From Verrucomicrobiales bacterium (GTDB taxonomy: Bacteria; Verrucomicrobiota; Verrucomicrobiia; Verrucomicrobiales; DEV007): 16,229 nt of DNA. Of this stretch, positions 1 to 6,224 are shown in pieces. The translations under genes were made by a program, and so were the position numbers. The notes under the pieces are model-generated. The model searched no databases. It saw nothing but the letters and a program-made list of their open reading frames with translations, and was not told where the DNA came from. The DNA lies in contig NZSO01000087.1 of the NCBI GenBank assembly GCA_002696885.1, forward strand, positions 7,185 to 23,413. The letters run 5' to 3'. Every line of letters begins with the position of its first letter. The stretch's first letter is position 1.

Positions 1-1
1 G

Positions 2-265
2 GGATCTCCCGAAGATCTAGGCGAATTTAAATCTGGAATAGCTCATCTGGCGAAACAGAACCCTGAGGTTCCAGTTATACCTGTGTTTATGCATGGTCTT
101 GGCAAAGTTTTGCCGAAAGGAGAAGCTCTACTCGTTCCATTCTTTATTGATATTTTTATTGGAGAATCACTATTCTGGAACTCGAATAAGGAGTCTTTCA
201 TGGAAAGCCTAACCACCAATATGAGTGATCTGGCGGAAGAAGGAAACTTTCCTCCATGGCTTTAG
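2..265 (+). CDS. PlsC-type lysophospholipid acyltransferase, C-terminal fragment (5' end outside window)
   Basis: The frame is open from the first complete codon at position 2, so this is the last 87 residues of a gene that begins before the window, not a short gene starting at the ATG at 89 or 83. Residues 3-14 (SPEDLGEFKSGI) fit the segment after the 'PEG.RS' motif of the PlsC/LPLAT family, where a 'fk.G...lA' stretch is followed by 'vPViPV'; here VPVIPVFMHGLGKVLP is visible. Family members transfer an acyl chain to a lysophospholipid or related acceptor at the inner membrane. The catalytic HxxxxD motif lies upstream and cannot be checked, so the substrate is unknown and another LPLAT-fold enzyme is possible. 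The family call is by motif reading only. The next gene follows after about 60 bases on the same strand. Confidence 0.6.
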   Translation, partial: GSPEDLGEFKSGIAHLAKQNPEVPVIPVFMHGLGKVLPKGEALLVPFFIDIFIGESLFWNSNKESFMESLTTNMSDLAEEGNFPPWL

Positions 266-328
266 TCACTTATTATGAGTTCATCTTATTTTGTTTTCAA
301 TTTATTTGAAGGTGTTATTGTCAGGATT

Positions 329-1045
329 ATGAATAATGTTTATCAACTTTATGTTCTATTACTTCTATTTTTAGCATGCAGTCTTCTAGGAAAGGCCGAT
401 GAAAAGGATGGGTTTGTTCAGATTTTTAATGGTAAGACGTTGAAGGGGTGGAGGAGTGCACCTGAGACAACTTACAAACCTTGGTCAGTTAAAAATGGAG
501 TCATTAGAGGTGAGGGCCAAGAAGATAGACTTATATACTTGGTTTACTCTGATGACGAATCCTTAAAAGATTTCGAACTTAAGTTTCAATACAAAATGGT
601 AACCAAAGGTAATACTGGTGTTGAGATTAGGACTCGTCCTGATAAAACAAACAAAAGACCTTTTGAAGGCTATCATGCAGATATAGGCCATGTTGGTATT
701 GGTGCCGGTGTACTTGGTGCGTGGGATTTTCATTTCGGTTCAGGAACACGTCGTGAATTTCCATGTCCTAGGGGCACTCGATTAGTTATTGATAGCGCAG
801 GCGAAGGAAAAGCCGAAAAAATTAAAAACGCAGTCACAATAGAAGACATAAAACGGCACGACTGGAATCAGTGTAGAATTGTAGCCAAAGGAAATTTTTT
901 CCAATTGTGGATAAATAATAAGCTGGCCTCTGAATTTACGGATAACATCAGAAAAGGACAGCTTGAAAAAGGTTTCATAGGCTTACAGCTTCATGACAAG
1001 GGAATGGTTGTAGAATTTAAAGATATATATCTGAAAACACTATAA
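329..1045 (+). CDS. Secreted DUF1080 (3-keto-disaccharide hydrolase family) protein
   Basis: From the ATG at 329 the product is 238 residues. It begins with a hydrophobic signal peptide (about residues 6-20) and a plausible cleavage after GKA (residue 23). An in-frame ATG at 275 would add 18 residues that do not resemble a signal peptide, so 329 is preferred; a short AGGA sits just upstream. The mature part is one DUF1080 (PF06439) domain with the usual landmarks: 'FVQIFNGKTLKGW' at 29-41, GNTGVEIR at 94-101, GYHADIG at 114-120, 'WNQCRIVAKGNFFQLWIN' near 179-196, GFIGLQLHDKG at 215-225 and a closing F-KDIYLK strand. The fold is a concanavalin-like beta jelly roll. Some family members hydrolyse 3-keto-glycosides and others appear to bind sugars. 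The substrate here is unknown. It probably acts in the periplasm or outside the cell. Confidence 0.85.
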   Translation: MNNVYQLYVLLLLFLACSLLGKADEKDGFVQIFNGKTLKGWRSAPETTYKPWSVKNGVIRGEGQEDRLIYLVYSDDESLKDFELKFQYKMVTKGNTGVEIRTRPDKTNKRPFEGYHADIGHVGIGAGVLGAWDFHFGSGTRREFPCPRGTRLVIDSAGEGKAEKIKNAVTIEDIKRHDWNQCRIVAKGNFFQLWINNKLASEFTDNIRKGQLEKGFIGLQLHDKGMVVEFKDIYLKTL

Positions 1046-1123
1046 TTCATCGATTTGACTGCCTAAATGATCAGGCTTACTCTTAAAGAGCTCATCACTA
1101 TATGTGAATGATATATTGTTATT

Positions 1124-1681
1124 ATGAAGAAACTGATCCTCTTAGTTATTGTTGGAGTCTTATTTATTGGATGCAAAGATAAAGAAACTCAAAAGGAAGA
1201 GAGTACTACTAATGCATCGCAAACTACCATAGAGGGACCAGACTTAACAGGATTTGAATATAGTTTATTAGGGGATTCTGTTGTTATAACAAAATGCACG
1301 TTAGCCGGACAGGTCATTGTTCCAAATGTCATTGAGAACGTTGCTGTCACATCAATAGGAGAAAATGCCTTTTATGGCAATGTTGGAATGACATCTTTGA
1401 TTCTTCCAGACACTTTAAATTCTATTGGTAACTCTGCCTTCAGGGGATGCATTGGAATAGCTGATATAACAATTCCTCCAAACGTTACAAATATTGGGGT
1501 TTCTGCATTTAGTGGATGTTTAAAACTAAAGACAGTCAAATTTCTAGGCAATGCCCCAGAAAATTCTAAGTATATGTTTAAGGATGCGCCTGCCACTCTG
1601 TATTTTGATCCTGGAAAAGATGGTTGGGATAAATCCATTGGAGGTAGGCCAATCAAACCGATGCAAGACCTCCAAGGCTAG
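1124..1681 (+). CDS. BspA-type leucine-rich repeat lipoprotein
   Basis: The 185-residue product starts with a short basic and hydrophobic leader ending in LFIGC, so Cys17 is the likely lipidated residue; Phe at -3 is slightly atypical for a lipobox. A charged Ser/Thr-rich linker (18-40) leads into BspA-like (LRR_5) repeats. The core 'IG..AF.G' motif recurs at Ile78, Ile101 and Ile124, exactly 23 residues apart (IGENAFYG, IGNSAFRG, IGVSAFSG). The C-terminal capping segment 'LGNAPE...MF...ATLYFDPGKDGW' is also typical of these proteins. In other bacteria such domains mediate surface binding, and no enzymatic motif is visible. It is likely an outer-membrane or periplasmic adhesion or binding lipoprotein. 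The next gene begins only 15 bases downstream, suggesting co-transcription. No Shine-Dalgarno sequence is seen; TATATT lies just 7 bases before the start codon. Confidence 0.8.
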   Translation: MKKLILLVIVGVLFIGCKDKETQKEESTTNASQTTIEGPDLTGFEYSLLGDSVVITKCTLAGQVIVPNVIENVAVTSIGENAFYGNVGMTSLILPDTLNSIGNSAFRGCIGIADITIPPNVTNIGVSAFSGCLKLKTVKFLGNAPENSKYMFKDAPATLYFDPGKDGWDKSIGGRPIKPMQDLQG

Positions 1682-1696
1682 AAGTACAAAAAGTTT

Positions 1697-3226
1697 ATGC
1701 AGATCAATTGCCCAGTATGCTCAACAGTCATTGAGGTAAATGAGGAGCATGCTGGTCACAAAGGAAGGTGCGTTAGTTGTAATACTAAATTTATAATTCC
1801 AACAAGTTCTGATCAGGAAATACAAATTTTAGAGGTTGGACAGAAGCCGGAGCCAGTAGTCGCCACGAGCCAGAATAATTCGCCTCCTGTCCTCAAGATG
1901 CCGGCTGCTCCGGCGTATGCTCCCCCTAAACCGGTAGTGATAAAAAAATCAGGATCACCCATGGGGTTATTGGTTTTGGTTGTGTTGATCGGCATATGTG
2001 GGGTAGGGTTTTATTTGGTTAAAAGTGGTAAAATGATTCAAATCTCCAATGGAGATTCCAATGCTAATCAGACCGTAGTAACAAAAAAAATAATCGTTCA
2101 ATCACCAGGGAAGAAAGAAACCGACGCAAAGCAATCAGTTGATGGTAAACAACCAAGTGATGTAGATGAAAATGTTCCGTTTAAGTTGCCTGACTCTATA
2201 GATGATAGCTTCGAGATTACTGAAGAAAATAAATCAAGAGCTTTGGCATTTCTAATGTCGGGTGAGATTAGAAAAAGAGAAAGTGTTTATGATGCTTTTC
2301 GTGAGCTGGGTGAACGATTCAAAGAGACCTATGAACAGCTTTTAGTTAAAGCCCGGACAGAAAGGTTAAGCGAATTAGAAAAAGAAATCACGCAGTTGAG
2401 TGACTCCGAACAAATTTCGGATGCTTTAGAAAATGACTTTCAGTCTTGGAAGGATGCAGCAAACAACGGTATCAAGCTTGCAATGACCAAATGGAAAGAA
2501 AAAGACCCGACGGGATACAAACAAAAGGTTTTAGAAACCAATGAAGCTGTAAAGCGAGCAGAGGAACTTTATCTTGTTTTATCTGAAGCCTTCGAAGGCA
2601 AGCAGTTTGACAATAATGACTCCTTAAAAGGATTTGTTGTTTTGTTTAATGAGCTTGATTCCGAAATAGCATGGTCAAAAGGTGAAGACTCCACGCTGGA
2701 ACTTAAACTTTCTAATATCATCGAAGAAATTAATAATAAAAAAGGGAAAGTAAATGGAGGTGATGGAGCTGGAGATGATTTGAAAAGCATTAAAATATTT
2801 GTTGAATCAAACCGAGCAATTCTTAATTTCAATGAGCAGGTAAATTGGGGGACTTCATTGTATAAAAAACTACTATTAGAGATAAACCAAAAGCGGATTG
2901 CACTTGGCTTTAATGCTCTTAAAATTAATGAACAACTGACTACCGCTTCAGAAATGCATTCGGGTGACATGCATTTTCAAGAATTCTTCTCCCATAAAAG
3001 TTTTGATGGAGCAGGTTATGCCGACAGAGCAAAGAGGGCAGGCTTTGGAGGTAAAGTCTTTGGGGAATTTCTATACAGGGCTAGCCCGGATCCTATTTCA
3101 GCATTCAATTATTGGTGGACGGTAGATAGCCAGAGAATAATGATGTTGAATAAAGAAACCGACACCATTGGAGTTGGCAGAGCTGAAAATTATTGGACCG
3201 TAAATATAGGTAAGCTCGCAAATTGA
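1697..3226 (+). CDS. Membrane-anchored zinc-ribbon protein with C-terminal CAP/SCP domain
   Basis: This 509-residue protein opens with a small zinc ribbon (Cys5/Cys8 and Cys25/Cys28, patterns CPVC and CVSC), as in MJ0042-type domains common at the N-terminus of PVC-group membrane proteins. A Pro-rich linker (52-82) and one transmembrane helix (about 88-108) follow, which would place the ribbon in the cytoplasm and the rest outside. Residues 160-350 are charged and largely helical, possibly coiled coil. Residues about 395-507 form a CAP/SCP (PF00188) domain: 'INQKR...LKINEQLTTASEMHS', FFSHKSFDG (430-438), FGE (455-457), an 'NYWW' segment and IGVGRAENYWTVNIG. The last His of the CAP 'W..S..H' motif is replaced: the protein reads TVDSQR at 475-480. 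The role of bacterial CAP domains is mostly unknown. Which residues bind or catalyse here is inferred from family pattern only. Confidence 0.8.
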   Translation: MQINCPVCSTVIEVNEEHAGHKGRCVSCNTKFIIPTSSDQEIQILEVGQKPEPVVATSQNNSPPVLKMPAAPAYAPPKPVVIKKSGSPMGLLVLVVLIGICGVGFYLVKSGKMIQISNGDSNANQTVVTKKIIVQSPGKKETDAKQSVDGKQPSDVDENVPFKLPDSIDDSFEITEENKSRALAFLMSGEIRKRESVYDAFRELGERFKETYEQLLVKARTERLSELEKEITQLSDSEQISDALENDFQSWKDAANNGIKLAMTKWKEKDPTGYKQKVLETNEAVKRAEELYLVLSEAFEGKQFDNNDSLKGFVVLFNELDSEIAWSKGEDSTLELKLSNIIEEINNKKGKVNGGDGAGDDLKSIKIFVESNRAILNFNEQVNWGTSLYKKLLLEINQKRIALGFNALKINEQLTTASEMHSGDMHFQEFFSHKSFDGAGYADRAKRAGFGGKVFGEFLYRASPDPISAFNYWWTVDSQRIMMLNKETDTIGVGRAENYWTVNIGKLAN

Positions 3227-3238
3227 TAAAAAGCTCGC

Positions 3239-3607
3239 TTATGGAAGTTGGGAAGAGTGATGGTGTGCAATCGGCTGTTCTTGAGAATTATCAATAACGT
3301 ATGTAAACCTTGCAGGCACTTTGACTTCAACCCCATTTTCCTCTTTCAGAAATGTATATAAACCACTCAATATTTGAAGGTTGTCGGCTAGATCTTGTGT
3401 GCTCATTGAATCAAAGTCAAAAATGACTCCAGCTCTAGGGTTGGTGAACAAATTTTCGAAGTAATCTTTGATTAAGTCCTTAGAGGTTAGAGGGTTTGGT
3501 GAGAATGTTGCCACCAATACGGCCTCAGAGTGATAAAGAGAGAAGACCTCTTCAAGGTTATGAGAATTTACTGCATTGCTCCACTTTTCAAGGATAGGAT
3601 GTGCCAT
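3239..3607 (-). CDS. SnoaL/NTF2-like small protein (CaMKII association-domain type)
   Basis: The 122-residue product reads as an NTF2-fold domain of the SnoaL-like/DUF4440 and CaMKII-association group. It has an N-terminal helix (ILEKWSNAVNSHNLEEV), then 'LYHSEAVLVATFSP', a middle 'IKDYFENLF' helix, and a C-terminal strand ending in AHHHSSQLP. That His-His-Ser-Ser ending is typical of the family in which the last strand lines the cone-shaped pocket. There is no signal peptide, so it is probably cytosolic. Family members include ketosteroid-isomerase-like enzymes and non-enzymatic binding or oligomerisation modules, and no specific activity can be assigned. It converges with the zinc-ribbon/CAP gene with only 12 bases between the stop codons. 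The start at 3607 has no Shine-Dalgarno sequence. Confidence 0.75.
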   Translation of the reverse strand: MAHPILEKWSNAVNSHNLEEVFSLYHSEAVLVATFSPNPLTSKDLIKDYFENLFTNPRAGVIFDFDSMSTQDLADNLQILSGLYTFLKEENGVEVKVPARFTYVIDNSQEQPIAHHHSSQLP

Positions 3608-3793
3608 GATTAGTTAAGTTTAATGAATTTTATATTATATAGATTAAATATTCTATGAAGGTTCAACATTAATTGTATTTTATAATTAGCCAATAAATTT
3701 TAGGTTTCAAAAATAAATTATGGCATCCATAAAATTCTTATTCATTATGAAAATCATCAAACATTTTTCAATATTGCTGTAATGAAAGTTCTA

Positions 3794-3819
3794 ATCTTAA
3801 CTGACAATTAAGATATCTT
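3794..3819. promoter_or_regulatory. Inverted repeat cluster upstream of nrdR, candidate operator
   Basis: ATCTTAA (3794-3800) and TTAAGAT (3808-3814) form a perfect 7-bp inverted repeat around a 7-base centre. The right arm overlaps a perfect 10-bp palindrome, AAGATATCTT (3810-3819). A further ATCTT lies at 3832-3836. The centre contains CTGACA (3801-3806), a passable -35, with a weak TAAATC/AAATCT 16-17 bases downstream. The site lies 64-89 bases before the nrdR ATG. It does not obviously match the known NrdR box, so both the regulator and the promoter assignment are inferred. Confidence 0.35.
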
Positions 3820-3882
3820 GTGTAAATCTATATCTTGGTCGTTGACTAGAACAGTTGCAGTTGATCTTATTGGTAAATAATC

Positions 3883-4338
3883 ATGCGTTGTACAAAATGT
3901 GGGAACATAAATGATAAAGTCATAGACTCACGTGAGTCTAAGGATGGTCTTTCTGTTCGTCGTAGGCGGGAGTGCATAGACTGTGGGCACCGCTTCACGA
4001 CATACGAGCATTTTGAGCATAGTGATATGAGAGTCGTTAAGCGTGATGGGATTAGAGAACCTTTTAGTAGGGAAAAACTATTAAATGGTTTTATTAAAGC
4101 CTGTGAGAAAAGGCCGGTGAGCATCGAAATTCTTGAGAAGGCTGTGGACACTATCATGTCAGAGCTGGAGTCAGAGGGTTCGAGGGAGGTTTTGACTCAG
4201 GTACTTGGCGCAAGAGTGATGACGAAACTCGAAAGAATTGATCCGGTTGCTTACGTCAGATATGCATCCGTCTATCGACAGTTTCAGGATGTTGGAGAAT
4301 TCATTGACGAGATTGAATCTTTGGGAAAACGTCCTTAA
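3883..4338 (+). CDS. nrdR: Transcriptional repressor NrdR
   Basis: At 151 residues the product has the normal NrdR length and both of its domains. The N-terminal zinc ribbon has Cys3/Cys6 and Cys31/Cys34, with the signature KVIDSRES and the basic stretch VRRRRECIDCGHRFTTYE. The ATP-cone follows from about 49 to 139 (VVKRDGIREPFSREKL...VAYVRYASVYRQF). NrdR senses ATP/dATP through the cone and represses ribonucleotide reductase genes by binding NrdR boxes. No nrd structural gene lies in the window, so its targets are elsewhere. The start at 3883 is fixed by the conserved MRC beginning. No Shine-Dalgarno sequence precedes it. A U-rich hairpin follows the stop codon. Confidence 0.97.
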   Translation: MRCTKCGNINDKVIDSRESKDGLSVRRRRECIDCGHRFTTYEHFEHSDMRVVKRDGIREPFSREKLLNGFIKACEKRPVSIEILEKAVDTIMSELESEGSREVLTQVLGARVMTKLERIDPVAYVRYASVYRQFQDVGEFIDEIESLGKRP

Positions 4339-4370
4339 AAATTTTAAAAACTTTGACGGTTTTTTTTCTT
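4326..4370 (+). terminator. Probable intrinsic terminator after nrdR
   Basis: AAAACGTC (4326-4333) can pair with GACG-g-TTTT (4355-4363, one bulged G), followed immediately by a run of T residues from 4360 to 4367. The stem is AU-rich and the loop about 20 bases long, so efficiency is uncertain. The left arm overlaps the last codons of nrdR. Confidence 0.4.
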
Positions 4371-4408
4371 ACAATAGCTTGCCTTATTTAATTATTTTGG
4401 CTCATGAT

Positions 4409-4443
4409 ATGCTTTTATCCCCCCCATTAAATAAAGCATTTTT
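4409..4443 (+). promoter_or_regulatory. Hairpin with a seven-C loop before the ATP-cone-like gene (second terminator or leader element)
   Basis: ATGCTTT (4409-4415) pairs perfectly with AAAGCAT (4433-4439), and the stem can extend by two pairs across a bulged T. The apical loop holds seven consecutive C residues (4419-4425). A run of five T residues (4439-4443) follows. This is the shape of an intrinsic terminator, but it ends only 17 bases before the ATG at 4461. It could therefore be a tandem terminator for nrdR or an attenuator-like leader structure for the next gene. Which one it is cannot be told from sequence alone. Confidence 0.4.
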
Positions 4444-4460
4444 CAAACCTACTCAGCAAG

Positions 4461-5018
4461 ATGGTCTGTCAGCCAAACGTATTACCTTTACTTAAATTTG
4501 GAGATTATGAAGTCGTCAGTTATGAAGCACGATGGCTGTCAGACGAAATAACAAAAGCGGCTAGCAAAGCAGGTCATGAAGATTGGTTCTTTGCAGGAGA
4601 TATCACAAGGGCAGTAATAGAATACCTAAAGAATCGCTTTCCTAAAAATACGATTACGATCGAGGAATTATACAAAAAGATTGAAACGGCCTTGTCCTTC
4701 ATGGGATGTGATGATATCGCAAGAACTTTGGAAATTGTTCCACCTCCTGTTCGTATTTCACTAATGGACATAGCTCATGAAGCAGGTTCCGGTTTCGAAT
4801 TGGAATTTTTTAGAATTCTCAAAGAAAAATTAATTGATACCGAGCGATGTGGAACGTCCCAAATAATTTGCTTCGAATTACGTAGAGCTGTAAAACATTT
4901 GTGTGGGGCTGGAAGATGGAATTCACTATGCCAAGACCTTGCAGAGGAAATTAATGATTACATTATTTCAGAACTGGCTCGCACAAGGAGCGGTGAAATT
5001 AGCCTTGTCCTAAAATAA
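4461..5018 (+). CDS. Uncharacterised protein with an ATP-cone-like N-terminal half
   Basis: I do not recognise a named family for the whole 185-residue protein. Residues about 9-95 follow the layout of an ATP-cone: a beta strand with a basic or glycine turn (LKFGDYEVVSYEA), the helix WLSDEITKAASKAG, a second helix DITRAVIEYLKNRF, then TITIEELYKKIETALSFMG and DDIARTLEIV, like the 'i..eeI...Ve..L...g...va..Y' half of the domain. The remainder (96-185) is predominantly helical, with Cys130, Cys137, Cys148 and Cys157 but no clear metal-binding spacing. There is no signal peptide, so it is likely cytosolic. It lies 122 bases after nrdR and just before a HIT gene, a context that suggests nucleotide sensing. 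The ATP-cone reading is a pattern judgement, not a demonstrated homology. The start has no Shine-Dalgarno sequence. Confidence 0.65.
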   Translation: MVCQPNVLPLLKFGDYEVVSYEARWLSDEITKAASKAGHEDWFFAGDITRAVIEYLKNRFPKNTITIEELYKKIETALSFMGCDDIARTLEIVPPPVRISLMDIAHEAGSGFELEFFRILKEKLIDTERCGTSQIICFELRRAVKHLCGAGRWNSLCQDLAEEINDYIISELARTRSGEISLVLK

Positions 5019-5037
5019 TTTACTAACATTGTCTACA

Positions 5038-5391
5038 ATGGAGGATAAAACTCTTTTTGAAAAAATTGTAGATAGGGAAATACCAGCCGAAATCATATAT
5101 GAGGATGATCTTTGTCTAGCGTTTAATGACATCGCTCCTCAATCACCTACGCATATTCTTATCGTCCCTAAAAAAGTGATCCCTAGGCTGGCAGAGGCAA
5201 ACGAAGATGACAAAGCAGTCCTCGGTCATTTGTTGTTTAAGGCTAGAGAAATTGCCGAGAATAAAGGTCTTTCTGAAGAGGGAAAGGGGTTTAGAGTTGT
5301 TATTAATAATGGCGAACATGGGGGAGAAACAGTCCCGCATTTGCACGTTCACTTGCTAGCAGGTAGGCCGTTGCTTTGGCCGCCAGGATAG
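5038..5391 (+). CDS. HIT-family protein (HINT-like nucleotide phosphoramidase/hydrolase)
   Basis: The product is 117 residues from the ATG at 5038; a TTG three codons upstream would add only three residues and is not needed. The family features are complete. The N-terminal part is TLFEKIVDREIPAEIIYEDD, followed by AFNDIAPQSPTHILIVPKK (29-46), VVINNGEHGGETVPHLHVH with the histidine triad His101/His103/His105, and the closing LLAGRPLLWPPG, which matches the HINT C-terminus. HINT proteins hydrolyse adenosine 5'-phosphoramidates and related nucleotide conjugates in the cytosol. The length is typical and no residue of the triad is missing. It sits 19 bases after the ATP-cone-like gene, so the two are probably co-transcribed. 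Its stop codon is 5 bases from that of the convergent leucine-rich repeat gene. Confidence 0.93.
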   Translation: MEDKTLFEKIVDREIPAEIIYEDDLCLAFNDIAPQSPTHILIVPKKVIPRLAEANEDDKAVLGHLLFKAREIAENKGLSEEGKGFRVVINNGEHGGETVPHLHVHLLAGRPLLWPPG

Positions 5392-5396
5392 TTGAT

Positions 5397-6170
5397 TTAG
5401 TCGCCGTCCTTAATTTTACATAAAGGAAGTGCACCTTTGAGGGTCTTTATTCCCTTGCTTGTAATAAGAGTATCACTGATATCAAGATATTTTAAGTTCC
5501 TGAATTTTGAGATAATTGAAATGGAATTATCACTGATCTTTGTTTTTTGCAGCCAGAGATCCTTAATCGCTTTGAGTTCAGATAAGTGATCTAATGTTTT
5601 ATCTGTTATTCTAGTCTCTGCTAAATTTAAACCTTGCAGGTTGACTAACTTAGTTAATTTACTTGTCCCCTCATCAGTGATTGCTGTCCCTCTTAACCCC
5701 AAATATTCTAAATTTTTCATTTGAGATAAGTGCTTCATTCCATTGTCAGTTACTTTTGTTTTTCCGATAGGAAGGAGTTTGATGGATTGCATTTGGGCAA
5801 TTTTTTCCAAGCTATTATCGCCTATACCTGTCTTGTATAAATTTAGCCATTCTAACTTTGGTAGTTTTGAAATAGAAATAATACCCAGTTCGGTGATCAA
5901 AGTGTTTTCTAAAGATAGATCAGTGATTTCTCTCAGATTTCCAATTAATGCAAGATGAGAGTCTCTGACCTTCAAATTATTGTTTGCCGAAATTTCGATA
6001 ACTTTATGGCTTTCATTATTTCTAAAAATAAATACACCTAAATCATCTAATTCTTTGGTTCCTTGGTTTTTATGTGAAATGTCATCATTACTTGCACCAC
6101 TAGTCACTTCAAAAGTAAAGACCAAGCTAAGTTTTATAGCAGTAAAGACCGTCAGAGGGAAAAGGCACAT
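5397..6170 (-). CDS. Secreted leucine-rich repeat protein
   Basis: The 257-residue product has an N-terminal hydrophobic segment (about 3-22) and a possible signal cleavage near SGA-S (25-27). It then has seven leucine-rich repeats with an exact 24-residue period, beginning near residues 80, 104, 128, 152, 176, 200 and 224. Each reads roughly L..L.L..T.ITD.G...L..L, for example NLEYLGLRGTAITDEG and NLQGLNLAETRITDKT. The end, ALPLCKI, is a common closing motif of this repeat class in Planctomycetes and Verrucomicrobia. These ribonuclease-inhibitor-like repeats are protein-binding scaffolds. No enzymatic domain is present and the partner is unknown. The gene lies 54 bases downstream of the DUF2339 gene on the same strand and may be read with it. 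Confidence 0.8.
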   Translation of the reverse strand: MCLFPLTVFTAIKLSLVFTFEVTSGASNDDISHKNQGTKELDDLGVFIFRNNESHKVIEISANNNLKVRDSHLALIGNLREITDLSLENTLITELGIISISKLPKLEWLNLYKTGIGDNSLEKIAQMQSIKLLPIGKTKVTDNGMKHLSQMKNLEYLGLRGTAITDEGTSKLTKLVNLQGLNLAETRITDKTLDHLSELKAIKDLWLQKTKISDNSISIISKFRNLKYLDISDTLITSKGIKTLKGALPLCKIKDGD

Positions 6171-6224
6171 GAGTTAAAATACAATTCACCATAAGGAAAA
6201 TGAAGTCTTATTTAAATTATTGAT

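Noticed and set aside
275..328. Upstream ATG at 275 as start of the DUF1080 gene
   Set aside because: It adds 18 residues before a good signal peptide starting at 329; the downstream start gives a normal secretory N-terminus.
1061..1107. Short inverted repeats between the DUF1080 and BspA genes (GCCT/AGGC, CTCTT/AAGAG, TCAC/GTGA)
   Set aside because: Each has only four or five pairs and no U tract or promoter spacing; too weak to annotate.
2569..2970. 133-codon minus-strand frame inside the zinc-ribbon/CAP gene
   Set aside because: It is antisense to a well-supported gene and its Ser/Leu-rich composition is what antisense of Lys/Glu-rich coding produces.
3212..3238. Direct repeat AAGCTCGC on both sides of the CAP gene stop codon
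   Set aside because: It is an 8-bp direct repeat without inverted symmetry or U tract, so it is neither a terminator nor an attachment site; chance is likely.
4238..4495. Plus-strand open frame overlapping the end of nrdR and the spacer
   Set aside because: It overlaps a certain gene in another frame, has no recognisable domain, and runs through two hairpins and a poly-C tract.
5029..5037. TTG at 5029 as the HIT gene start
   Set aside because: The ATG at 5038 begins right where the family's N-terminus begins, and nothing supports the TTG.
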